Shown: positions 1 through 10,800 of the stretch, one piece after another
How the letters are laid out: every line of letters starts with the position of its first letter
Numbering within the stretch: position 1 is the first letter of the stretch
Assembly: GCA_023212645.1 (NCBI GenBank)
Contig: JALBYC010000010.1
Location: 310,001-374,000 of the forward strand
DNA: 64,000 bases
Direction: 5' to 3'
Source: Farysia itapuensis
Lineage: Eukaryota; Basidiomycota; Ustilaginomycetes; Ustilaginales; Ustilaginaceae
Notes under the pieces: generated by a model
What the model was told of the DNA's origin: nothing
Database searches by the model: none
Seen by the model: the letters and a program-made list of their open reading frames with translations, nothing else
Translations under genes and position numbers: made by a program

Positions 1-62
1 GGCGTGTTATATCGCAAATAATGGACTAAGCTGGTCTGACATGAGTACATGACTAAATTCGA

Positions 63-68
63 ACGCGT
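63..68. promoter_or_regulatory. ACGCGT (MCB-like) element upstream of MIS12
   Basis: The palindrome ACGCGT lies about 57 bases before the MIS12 start codon. This hexamer is the known core of MluI cell-cycle boxes bound by MBF in fungi and drives G1/S genes. Function here is inferred from position and gene class only; the hexamer also occurs by chance inside several coding regions of this window. Confidence 0.4.
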
Positions 69-124
69 TGTATACGCGACGGTACATCCAGACTCGGTGT
101 TGCTTTGTACCGCATACACTTCAG

Positions 125-1250
125 ATGGCGCCCAAACAGGAGCCAGCATCAGCCGTGGCCACCAGCTCGACTCACGTCGAGAAGAAAGATGAAGCCTCGA
201 CGGATGCACACCTTGAGCTGCTGACGGAACACTTTGGCTTCAACCCAAAAGCCTTCATCGACGCTCTAGTCTTTCTCGCCAACGAACACCTTTACAAGAT
301 CGCGGAGCAATTTGAGCTGGTTGTGATGCAGCAGCTGCGACATGTCGAAGGGGGTGATCTCGAAGCAGAACAGGGTGTGCATGCCATCTTGACACTGATG
401 GAGAACGCGCTCGATCATACCCTCGATACTTTTGAACTCTACTGTCTGAGATCCGTATTCGGCATTCGCGCGCGGCAAGCGCGATACATGACACTTGGCC
501 ATCACAGAGGACTCGATCTTCGCCCACAGTCCAGCTCAAAGCAGTCCAGTCGAAAAAGCATTGCAGCCCCTACAACTGCAAATGACAAAAGCTACCAGCT
601 GGGCGAGACCGAGGATTCACTCAAACGCAAGATCGCAGCGGTAAGTTTGTGCGACTGTAGATAGCGGCTGTTGCTATGACACGAGGCGCTGACTCTGTTT
701 CTTCCGTGTGCAGGCGAAAGCTACACAACACAAGCTGCTTCTGGGCAAAGCTGCAGCGCAAAAAGGACTGGATAAAGCGCTTGAGCTTGCCGACCGCTTC
801 TCCATAGTGTTGGTCGGTCAAAGCACCGTCAAGGGCGAAGATGTAAAGCCAAGTCAGCCCATGCTAACAGAGACACTGGGGCAGCATGCCCGCAAGCTGA
901 AAGCAGACACAACACCATTGCTAAAAGCCCTGCGCGAGCTGCGCAACACAGATCCTCTGGGAGATCCCTTGTTCGCACAACCCAAGCAGGAAGCTGCCAA
1001 TGCAGAGGACGAATCAGGCGACGAAAGTGCTCCACCCGTTCGCGCTTGGCAGAGGGGCCGTGAACCCTACCTCAACTGGGAAGCAGACCGCATCATTGCT
1101 AAAAGCAAACGAGCCGAAGCGGTTCCACGCGATGCCACTCACGAAGTTCCGCCACCGGAAGAGACCAAGACGCCCAAGCGCAAACACTCAGGCGCTGCGC
1201 CAAGCTCATCCAAAAGAACTCCCGGAACAACGCACAAGTCCCGGACATAG
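125..1250 (+). CDS. MIS12: Kinetochore protein Mis12/Mtw1 family
   Basis: This looks like the Mis12/Mtw1 subunit of the MIND (Mis12) complex, which links centromeric chromatin to the outer kinetochore in the nucleus. The family signature is near the N-terminus, around residues 28-60 (LLTEHFGFNPKAFIDALVF, then a helix containing YKIAEQFE), followed by further helices. The C-terminus is basic and low in complexity. There are two exons, 125-640 and 714-1250. The 73-base intron has a GTAAGT donor and a CAG acceptor and falls between codons, giving 350 residues. The ATG at 125 is preferred; an in-frame extension upstream to 68 begins with a non-ATG codon. The 3' end converges on a small secreted-protein gene, with 38 bases between the two stops. 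Family assignment is by recognition of the motif. Confidence 0.85.
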
Positions 1251-1288
1251 CGTCACCATCGTAGACTTCTCGGAGTACAGCGTGCAGG

Positions 1289-1581
1289 CTAGCAGGTTAG
1301 CTCGTGTGATGTACACTGCTTGGCAGGAATGCACAGGCTGATGGGAAGGGAACGTCAGCATACATGTACAGCAGATGAGGCGCGGCGACTTACCCGTGAA
1401 CTTGGTCAACGCGCGACGCGACTCGGGCGGAGCAGCACACGTTGTGATCTGCGGCACATTCGGTAGTGCATTGACAACCGATCGTAACATCAGGTGGAAT
1501 CGCGGGTCCTAACCGAGGACCTGCTTGTACACTCATCGAGGCGAGCGTTAGCAACGCGATGCATATCATGATAAGGCGCAT
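1289..1581 (-). CDS. Small secreted cysteine-rich protein (8 Cys), unrecognised family
   Basis: This is a two-exon gene on the minus strand: exon 1 is 1581-1394, exon 2 is 1337-1289, and the 56-base intron has a GTAAGT donor and a TCAG acceptor. It encodes 78 residues. Residues 1-20 (MRLIMICIALLTLASMSVQA) look like a classical signal peptide with an AQA-type cleavage region. The 58-residue remainder holds eight cysteines spaced C-1-C-3-C-6-CC-14-C-5-C-6-C. Five lie before the splice site and three after it, so splicing completes an even set. An ATG five codons upstream (1596) is an alternative start. I do not recognise the family. Secreted, small and cysteine-rich fits a candidate effector or cell-surface peptide, but that role is inference. 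It lies downstream of the hydroxylase gene on the same strand. Confidence 0.6.
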
Positions 1582-1835
1582 GCTTGAGTACAACATTCAG
1601 AGCACACATTGCAGAACAAACATGCGCAATGTAAGCTCTTATACGGCCAAGGCTCGTCTGTGAGCCTCCTTCGACTTCATTTCGGTCACAGTCAGCACGA
1701 ATGCATTTTGGCAGAAGAATCACAAAAGCTCAGCTGAAGGCCCAATTTTGCAATGCGAGGTAACGGTTTCATTAGAAAAAAACATGACTATGGTAGAGAA
1801 AGATGAAAATGAAGCACAGGGTGTGAGGAAGGTAT

Positions 1836-3032
1836 CTAGTCGAAGAAGCCGACTTCCTGGGTCTCACGTCGGGGGTCGACGGTGCCGAAGAGACGGTCCC
1901 AGACCCGAGTCTGCTTGCCGTAGTTCATGCCGGCTTTGCCGAAGAGATGGTGGTTGTGGTGGTCTTCGACGGTCAGTTCCATGCCGAGGGGCGAAAGGAT
2001 GCGGCCGAGGATGGGGTGGGCCCAATAGGCACGGATACCAGAGTGACCCAGAGCCTCGACGTAAAGCGTGTAGCAGATGGTGAGCCACATCTCGATGAAT
2101 GACATCTTGGGCGAGATGGCAGTGGCGAGGAAAGGTACAAGGAACACCTCGATAACCTCCTGGTAGTCTTCGGCCAAGATGGAGAGAATGGGCGTTGGGT
2201 GCTTGGTGGCATGGTGAGCACGGTGGATGAACCAGAGGAAGTCGAACTCGTGGCACGATCGGTGGTAGAGATAGAACCAGTAGTCGAGCGCAATCTCCCA
2301 CCAACCAATCTTAAGCGGGGTGGCCCATGACAGGCCATTGAAGGGGTTGGTCATGTCACCTCTCCAAGTGATGAGGAATGGAGCAAGCGTTCGGAAGATA
2401 GTGTAGATGAAGATAGACTGGCCGAGATGGTTGACGTGCTTGTCGTCGACCATGTCTCGACCTCGATTCTGCTCGTCAAGACAGCCGTACTTGGCCATGT
2501 ACTTGTGCAGACGCTTGATCATGGAGATGGCGAAGAACATAAAGGCAAAGTGATACATCATCCACGCTGGTGCCCAGTGCATCTTGTGGTCCGGAAGCAG
2601 ATAGTTCCAGGCAGTGTGTACGATGGGGCCAACAGAGGCAGCACTGAGGATGAACATGTTCTCCTTGTAGATAGGCTGAACGGGGGGAGGTCCGCGAAGT
2701 TTGTGTGAGGTGTCGCGCTTTTCGTAACACTCATCGGGTGCAATGTCTAGCGAGGCAATAAACTCCCAGAGGGTGCGCTCTTTCCAGCTCTTGAGGTGCC
2801 ATGTTGTCTTTGGTCGCACACCGTAGACCTTGTCGTATCCTTGGCCGGTTTGAGGATCCGTCTCGATTGCCTTCTTGCCGAATCCACCTGGAGCAGAAGG
2901 AGCAGGTTCGTCGCAGGCGTTATCCGGCGCAATGGATGGCCCGTCGGTATCAGTCAGCTTCTGGTTGAGCTGTGGTCGCTTGGAAGGGGCTTTGCCAGCC
3001 TCCTTTGGTACGTTGGATGTTTTGGCAGCCAT
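1836..3032 (-). CDS. Fatty acid hydroxylase / sterol desaturase superfamily membrane protein
   Basis: This is a 398-residue integral membrane di-iron enzyme of the fatty acid hydroxylase (sterol desaturase) superfamily. Three histidine boxes that would bind iron are visible in order: HRSCH near residue 258, HRAHH near 271 and HHNHH near 360. Hydrophobic stretches between roughly residues 120 and 320 fit an ER membrane enzyme. The first 75 residues are polar and proline-rich. The family hydroxylates or desaturates sterols, sphingoid bases or fatty acids at the ER. The substrate cannot be read from the sequence, and the boxes are not the exact ERG25 or ERG3 set that I know. The frame is intronless, and the ATG at 3032 gives the full reading frame. 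Confidence 0.8.
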   Translation of the reverse strand: MAAKTSNVPKEAGKAPSKRPQLNQKLTDTDGPSIAPDNACDEPAPSAPGGFGKKAIETDPQTGQGYDKVYGVRPKTTWHLKSWKERTLWEFIASLDIAPDECYEKRDTSHKLRGPPPVQPIYKENMFILSAASVGPIVHTAWNYLLPDHKMHWAPAWMMYHFAFMFFAISMIKRLHKYMAKYGCLDEQNRGRDMVDDKHVNHLGQSIFIYTIFRTLAPFLITWRGDMTNPFNGLSWATPLKIGWWEIALDYWFYLYHRSCHEFDFLWFIHRAHHATKHPTPILSILAEDYQEVIEVFLVPFLATAISPKMSFIEMWLTICYTLYVEALGHSGIRAYWAHPILGRILSPLGMELTVEDHHNHHLFGKAGMNYGKQTRVWDRLFGTVDPRRETQEVGFFD

Positions 3033-3679
3033 GTTTGTGATGGTGGTGAGGATGAAAGATGTTGGTCAGCGCTGAGCCAATATATGACGTTAGCACAGTC
3101 AAGTGGCAATGGAAGAGCTCTCTCACAGACGTCACCTTGTGCCTCCCGTTTGGGAGCCGACTCGCTTATTTCAGCTTTCAACTACTCCAAATTTATTTCA
3201 AATCCAGATTTCGCCTTGCCTTCTGTCCTGTGAAAATCCATCAGCCGCCCCTGCTCATGCGTCGATTATCCAATCATGGAAGCCTCTTTCCCCACACATG
3301 TCGGCGGTAACTTGAATTTCGCCACAAACTTTGGAGCTCCCTACTACTGGCTGCCACATGGAGCAACTCTTTTGTGACGTGAGTTTATCTTGTGATTACA
3401 AATCGAAATCTCCGGCCTGACTGTCGGAAGCTCGCTTCGTCCTTCGCGAGTTTTGTGGTAGCGCCGGGACTTGACATAAGCTGCAACGTGGCTCCTATGG
3501 ATTTAGGGGGAAGGACGAGTGCAGTCATAAGTTTGCTTAGTCAGCGAGCTTAAGCTTACCGCCCGATCGCCCGATCGTTATTCTCTGGGCGGAAGTCGGA
3601 AGACCCTTCATGCTCCGCCCAAAGATCTTCGGTCACGTCTTGATGTATTCCACATCGAAAGTCCTTGGGAGTCGCAACG
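3033..3679. other. Intergenic region between divergent hydroxylase and CET1 genes
   Basis: These 647 bases separate two divergent start codons and should hold both promoters and 5' leaders. I saw no coding signal: the short frames here have no recognisable domain and no consistent splice structure. There is no clear TATA box near either start. Confidence 0.6.
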
Positions 3680-4842
3680 ATGGCGTCGCTTTCCCAAGAG
3701 AACGCGCCAGAACGGTCTATCTTTGGAGTGGATCCGCTGGACGACTTTGCGACCATGATTGGCGACTGGATCTGGACCCACGGCAAAGGGCGACGCAATC
3801 TCGAGGTAAGTTGCCGCACAATGATCGTCACGAGGTGCGGCGAGACTGACGCGCTCTTACTGCGGGAAGATTGAGGGCAAGATCGGACAGATCATTGATC
3901 AGGAGACGGGCGAGCGAATCCAGCTGCCTGTGCGGAACGAGACTGTGGTGGACTTGCAACGCACACGGTTTGACAGCAAGATGACGACTGTAAGTTTTGT
4001 ACCGACTGTGTCGAGACGCAGAGCACACATACTAACGCTCTTGCATGCCGCAGCTGCAACATGCGTCGTACAACAGGTTGTTGAACTCCCTCGTCTCGCG
4101 GTCAGGGGAATCTTCGTATAGCGGAGCAAAAGTGAGCTACTTGCGTCGAAAAGAGGTCGACTACTTCCACCCGACCAGCACTGGTCGAGTACGCGTCACA
4201 CGCGATGCAGACACCCTGGCCATCAAACCCAACGGCATCATTCAAAAACAACGCCTCGCCGATCTCAACATCTACTGCCCTCACCGTCGCTTCGACTACC
4301 GAATCAGTATCAATGTCGAAAACACCGGTAAGTTTGTCGTATCCCCCCTGTGTGGAAAGGCGTGCATGTCGAGTGTACAGTTCAGTGACTGACAGAATAC
4401 TTGTTGTTGCTGTTGTTGTTGTTGGCGGCGGTAGCATCGGAACCAACGTCAGACCACGTGTCAATACGCGAGAAAAATCGACTCTCGTACACTCATCAAA
4501 ACTTTATCGTCGATCTGACGCAGGTGGTCCTGCCCGAAAAGGTAATCTACCCCTCGAGTCCTTCTCCATCTCATTCTGGGATTTGCTTTACTTACGCGTT
4601 TGTCTGCACACACATACACACAGCCTTCTGAACCGATTCACGAGCTTGAAATCGAGATTAGAGATGCAGATGAATTGCTGCAGGCCGCCGCACAGGCTAA
4701 GTCAGCCCCACCACCCTCCAACGGTGTGGCAGCTGCCAGTGCAGGTCAGGAATGGACACCGTACGACGACCAGATCATGATCTTCCTAAACAATCTGCGC
4801 ATGCTCATTCGCAACGCATCGCCTCCCGACGAGCGCAGATAA
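3680..4842 (+). CDS. CET1: mRNA 5'-triphosphatase (Cet1-like capping enzyme subunit)
   Basis: This is the RNA triphosphatase that removes the gamma phosphate from nascent mRNA, the first step of capping in the nucleus. It belongs to the metal-dependent tunnel family of fungi. Five exons are inferred: 3680-3805, 3870-3989, 4054-4327, 4435-4541 and 4624-4842, giving 281 residues. Motif A (NLE then IEGKIG) is created across intron 1. The RVRVTRD strand lies near residue 133 and motif C (ELEIEIRD) starts exon 5; these glutamates bind the metal in the family. KNRLSY and IDLTQV-like strands are also conserved. Intron 3 (107 bases) ends after a TTG repeat, and an alternative acceptor at 4395 would insert a run of leucines, so 4434 is preferred. 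The 3' end converges on TEL1 with 50 bases between stops. Confidence 0.8.
4399..4426 (+). repeat. TTG microsatellite in CET1 intron 3
   Basis: A TTG/CTG-type triplet run lies at about 4401-4424, just before the preferred 3' splice site at 4434. It may act as the uridine-rich tract of the intron. If it were retained as exon it would encode eight leucines. Confidence 0.7.
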
Positions 4843-4892
4843 CTACTCATCAGCATCGTAATTGCAAATGACGTGTAAAATGCTGCTGTCGC

Positions 4893-7800
4893 CTATAGAG
4901 CGGCTTGCCAGCCATGGAAAATTGCCGAGAGATTGCCAGCGTCCATAGCCTGCTGGATCAGGTCGTTGACCGTGTACTCGACGCTGAGAGTAGACGAGAG
5001 TTTGGTCATGACGGAAGTGATAGCGCGATCTGCGCTTAGCTCGGCAGTGTCCATTTCGGCTATAGCCCGTCGGTTGGCCGGGCGCACGCTCGAAGCAGAT
5101 GGCAAATCGGTTGAGACCGAACGAGACCGCTGGCTCACCGGTGTGACTGCTATCGAGTCAGTGTCGTCCTGTTGAGCCCGGAGCACCTTAATTGGGTTTG
5201 ATGTCCAGGCGAACAAAGGGTCATGTTTGAAGACCTCGAGCACCGTTCGAATGACGTCTTGATGGGCGCGCAGAACTCGTAGAGTCTCTTGGCAACAGCG
5301 CCGGAAAGTGCCTTCGACACCGTTCATACCCATGCCATCCACCAGGTCGCGTGTCAGTCTAAATGGCACCAGCTCCGGAATCGGCAGTAAGCGTCCCTGG
5401 TCAAAAGCGACGCCAAAGTCAATGTGAACCAGCTCTCCACTCTGTTTGTCCAGGAGAATATTCGACACATGTCGATCTCCGAGACCGAGAAGATGGCCTA
5501 CGATGGAATTTGTCGCTACGCTACGCGTATATTTCACTCGTGTGCCGAACCAGTGCTGCGGACTTCTCTGCGTCTCGGTGAAAAAGTACCTCATGGCAGG
5601 CTGCATTCGCTCGCATATATCCAGAAAGACGTTCAGCTTGTCGACGGCGGGCAAGGACTGAGCGTCGCGCATCTTTGTGCGAGATTGTGTCGGTGTACAA
5701 TCGTTTGGTCGGTATTTTGTATGCATCGAGATCAAGATCTCGCCCAATGGTGTCGTGTTGACCACAAATTCAAGCAGACCACACTGTGGACCCAGCGGAA
5801 TTACTGAGTACGTGCGCACAAGCAGCTGTCGCTCCCGCGTTCGTCGATCTTGCGCAAGAAGCTCATTGACCAGTCTGAACACCTGTTGCATGACTGCATC
5901 TTGACGCAAATCATCGTCGCGCTTGAACAGTTGCTTGTATCGGCGCCCGTCGCTGCCCATGCATTCGCTGATTTTGGGCAAATGAATGCCACCAGCGGTG
6001 GAGAAGGTGTCACTGTATCGTGCTATAGAGACCACCGAGGAGTAGGTGCATGTGTGATCGATTTTGAGATCAGCAGTCGCTACAGGCACATCGACATTGC
6101 GCAAACGCGCCAGCTTGAGCTCTCCTTGAGGAGGCAGACGAAGCGATCCTTTCTTGATCGTACCATTTGCCTGAAAATACCGGTCAGGCCGCGCCGACAG
6201 ATCGTACTCTGCCCATTCGACGTAAGCAAGACATACTTCCTCAAATATTCGAATTCGCTTTCCCAGTTTTGGCTGTTTCTTGACCTGATTCCAAATCTGT
6301 TCTGCTGCAGCCGAGCGCTGTACTTGCGGTGAGACCGACATGGAACGAGGCTGCGACGCTGAAGAATCAGCACCTGTTTTGATCAGTGCAAATATGGCGT
6401 ACATCGTATGAAAAGGGTGATGTTGGCACAACCGCACGAGGAGCTTGGACAAGTTCTTCTGGAACATGTTTGAGCCTGCTTCGTCCTCCGACAGCCTGGC
6501 GGACAGCTGGTGCATCAGACTCAGGAATTTGCGCGAAGGAATCGAGTCTAAGCAGTCCGCAAGAAGCTTGTTGATGCTGAGATCGTCCGAAAACTCGAAC
6601 CACAACGAGATCAGGCGGGCCACGGCGTCTGGATAGTCGTCAGACGAAGCCAGAGATCGCGCGTACATGACCACGCTACGCCGCAAGAAATGCGACCGGG
6701 ATGCCTCAAGCTCTTTGAGATGTGCTTTGTCCTGTCGCAGGATCTTCTCCGCTTGACGCTGAAACTGCATCAGCTGATTCTTTTCTGCTCGCGACGAGCA
6801 TTTGTCATACTCCCGTTGGTTTTGCACAATTTCATCCTGTCGACGCTCAATGTACACCTCGAGCCGTGCAATTTCGGCTACATTAGAGCTTCTGTAATGC
6901 TCTTCGGCAAATCTCGCCCACTTGTACGCAACCTTAGACTGCTCCGCGGAGAGAGAACAGTGGGGGCTGTCCAGAGACTTACTGCTGGCCGAGGAGCCGC
7001 TGTCTATTGTCAGTGCCAGAGCAGGCTCGAACAGCTCCTTGTCGATCTCTCGCGGATGCTGAGACCGCGCAGTCGCACGCCACTGAGCAAGGGTGACAAG
7101 CACTTCTGCTTTACGAGCACGTTGATCCGCAGGAGATTCTTTCGACACGGTGAGGCCGTCGGAAATCTCCGATAGCAACTTTATCGCGGAAGTGTGCTCG
7201 TCTTGCTCCCATAGCACTGCCGCAAATTCCTGTTGAGCAAGTTTGGCTTCGTCTGCAAGCTCTAATTCCAGGATCTGCGCGCGAGCAGTGGCGTTCATGG
7301 CAATCTGCAGCTTTTCATGATCCCGTGCTCGAGAGCTAAGGGTCACCAGTATGGAGCGCTCCAGCTTTGAGCTAGCTTCGACAGCTCCATTCATAGCGTC
7401 ACCAATCTCGTTCGTCTGTTCCGAATGTCGAAATGCTTGCAGGATTGACTGTTGTGCCATGACCAACTTTCTATGCAAAACTAGATCGTTGGGAGGGTGA
7501 TCGACACCCCACTTGGTGTCCATCTGCCATACCTTTTCCTGTGGCTCCAAATCGGCCGAAGTGTTACGCCACAGCTGAATGCAGTGAAGAACTCGGATAT
7601 TGGACTGAGCGTCTTGGAAACGTTTGTTGGACTCCGTTGAGATAGTTCCAAGGGAAGCAACTGCAGAAGACCACGCGCGAGCTAGTAGAACATTCACATC
7701 ATCCTTGACGCTAGAGGACTGCAGCACCTTAAGCATTTCGTTCATATCTACGCCCTCTTCCAAGGCTGAAGACGGTGTTTTTGGCAGATCCCAAGTAGAG

Positions 7801-10800
7801 GGTGTCCAGGGTAGCTCGGCGAAAGCCTGCGAGATGGTCGTGACACCTAGGGCTGTAGACAGCCGTGAGAAGCCCAATTCATCGAGAGTATGACCTATTC
7901 CGGCAACTGCTTGATGCGCGCCGCTGCTGTTTGCCTGAAGTGCTTCGAACTCTGCTGCATGATACTCGAAAGCACGCTGCCACTGTCCCTCGTGGTGAAG
8001 CCGCTTGATAAGGAGGTCGTGTACATTTCCCTGAGTTATACCATAGAAGGCATCGGGATCATTGACGTTGGCGTAGGCTTTATGCAGCAGATCTGCAGCT
8101 TCAGGACTTATGAGTGGCCTCCCATCAGACCCTGACTGAGCGTCGTTCTCGATGAAAAAGACACTCGCGGTATAGAGCTCACAATCAATGGAACGGCGAG
8201 CTAGTAGTTTGGAGTCGACATTGAACCATGGCAACGCCGATTCTTGATCGGATGTGAGGCCCCTCCATTCACGAATAGACAGCAGTGCTCGTATAATCGC
8301 CTGCCAGCACTGTCGGTCCGCTTGGGTTGACTTCAAGACTTCTGTAAAATGCTGAGAGATTTTATCTCTGCTGACGGTCAGGCGAGTCCTGTATGCCTGA
8401 AGATCGGGCTTCTGAGCTCGGTCCTGGCGCTGTAGCTGGATTACCTGATCCGATCGATCAGTAGCGGTGAAGCACACGAGAATATCTGCAAGCACATCAC
8501 GCGCAATATAAGCGTCTTGAGCTACAAGGTCGCGTAGCCATAGCAATGCTCCGTCTGTAGGCTCCCCCGCGAGCAGATCGCACAGGATGGAAGAAAGCTT
8601 GCATACCCAAGTGTCAAAATTTGACGCAGACATGACTAGGTCGCTGCGGGCAAGCTCGTTGACGACCGTCGAGCTAAGGACGGCGACTTTGTCTTCGACA
8701 GGCATGAACCGAAAGCGAGCGAGTTCTTTTTGAACTGTCGATGGGTACTTGATGCGTGTTTTTGCCGTGTATGGTGCGAGATTTTGCATCATACCCCTCA
8801 AGCAAATAAAGGCGCGATATGACCGTCGTAGACATGGGCTATGCGTCTGACGCAAAATCAAAGTCATCAAGACAGCCTGAAATGTGAGCCACTGATCGCC
8901 ATGTGATGCAATCACAGCTGTGCGAACGCTTTGATCCTCTTGCGACCGATCGTCTTGACGAATTTTTGAAATATCGATATGACCAGTGGTGACAGATATG
9001 ATGCGACCAATAGCGTTGTAGCAATCCATGAGGCCAATACGCGACCCTGCTTGGCTTGTGAGCTCCATTAGCTGAGCGCCTGAGGCTATGCAGAACGATT
9101 CGACGTTCGCAGATGGTGCATTGATAAGAATATCGCCTATTCGGTGAAGAGATGCACCTGTCAGAGCAATGTCATTACAGGTCCTTAAGGCGACAGCTAT
9201 CGAATCGTGATCGAGGAGCTTCTGAACTGCGATGTACTCAGGGTCTGCTAGGTGGCGTGGCCAAAGAAGAACCAAAGTCGAGAGAGAAGTAGCTGACGTT
9301 TGACCGAGCTTGCTTGCAATTTCCAGTAACCATGTGTCATTGATGATCGCGACATCGGAAGTGTCATTAGCCGCGGCAAGTTCAGCTGACTTTGCGGTTA
9401 ATTTTTCGGACAGGTGTAGTGCCCATCGGAGTAGACAATTCACAATCTGGTCCGAAAGAGTCTCCGTTCGAACTGTAGCTTGGCAGGCTTGATCGGTAAG
9501 ACTTTGAAGATCGGCCTGTAGATGAGAGTGGGGGAGTAGAGCGGCAACGCTACGCAGAATAATCCCAACGATAGCCTCGGTTTTCCATACCGAAGCACCG
9601 GACATGGCTAGATAAAGTCGTAAGGCTCCAAACAGGCGTAATTGGTCGTTCACAAAGTGCGACGAGCTGATCTGGTTGAAGAGGTGATGAAGAACATTGA
9701 AAACGACATCTGGGTGAAATGCTTCGACATCCAGGCTAGACGTAGCACGTAAGCTCGCGAAGATGACTCCAGTGTCAAAAAAAGGTCGACTTGGTTCATG
9801 GAAGGAGCGCTCGAGTAGGGTGCGTTCTGGGGACAAACGCTGCAGCATCGCGGCGCAGTCAGCGTCACGGGTGTGAACAGCCTTGATTGCGGCTTCACAG
9901 GCTTCGCCGTAGCTGTTCCCGCCCTCAAAGTACTGGGAGAGAAGGGCCGCTACGACCGAATCCGAGCTTGAAGCTATGGATTTCTTCAATTCACCGCTTT
10001 TGTTGTTGAATCCGATTGACTCGAGACTTTTGAAGGCAGCTTTGACAATGCTTTCGGAAGTCTCTGCCATGTGTTCTGCACCTGCGCTTTGAGCGGAAAG
10101 ACAGAGATATGTGGCAGCCAGAAACGGCAAGCACTCTTGTTGCGATTGCGTAAGAGATCTGTGCGTCAAGCGCACCAAGATCTCGAATTGTGCCTGACCC
10201 TCCATGGTCTGTCCTGCAAGCAACATGTTCCCGCAAGCAGTAAAGTTGTGTTCCAGACAGCTCTGTTTGCTTTCAAATCCAAGCACTTTCCAAGGAAGCT
10301 CCAAGGGATCGTAATTGCTAGCTATCAAGCCCCATGTCAGCTGACTGGCAAGTTCAGCAAAGAGTGTTGTAGGCTGTGAGAAACCAAGCTGATGGGAAAC
10401 TGCGCTGAAAAGATGTCGAACAATACTCGGTAAACCTCCGAAAGCCAAAACTATCTCGATCAGATGAAATAAGGCTACTCGGCGGACAATGGAGCTGCAG
10501 ATGGCCACATTTGCTAAGGCCAGGCCACGAGTCAAAACTTGCTGCGAGTTACCGGAGTCCACCGGAAGGCTTCTACAGAAGTCATCATATAGAGCTACCG
10601 TTCGCGGTTCATCGAGCTGCCCCGATGTAAACAGGGAAGCAGTCATTGAGGATGCTAGCGCCCGTACACGAATATCGCTGTCCATATTGACCTTCTTCAG
10701 AATCCGAGACGGTGAATTCGAGCTAGTTGGCCCCTTGTCATGATGCCACAAACGTTCGCGAGGGTCAAGCTTCAGGCACTCTTCAAAGAGTCTGATGCAT

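Noticed and set aside
1490..1723. 77-codon minus-strand frame overlapping the small secreted gene
   Set aside because: It lacks a signal peptide and regular cysteine pattern; the spliced model in the other frame is far more coherent.
3059..3315. Short plus-strand frames in the hydroxylase/CET1 intergenic region
   Set aside because: No domain, no conserved composition and overlapping alternatives in two frames.
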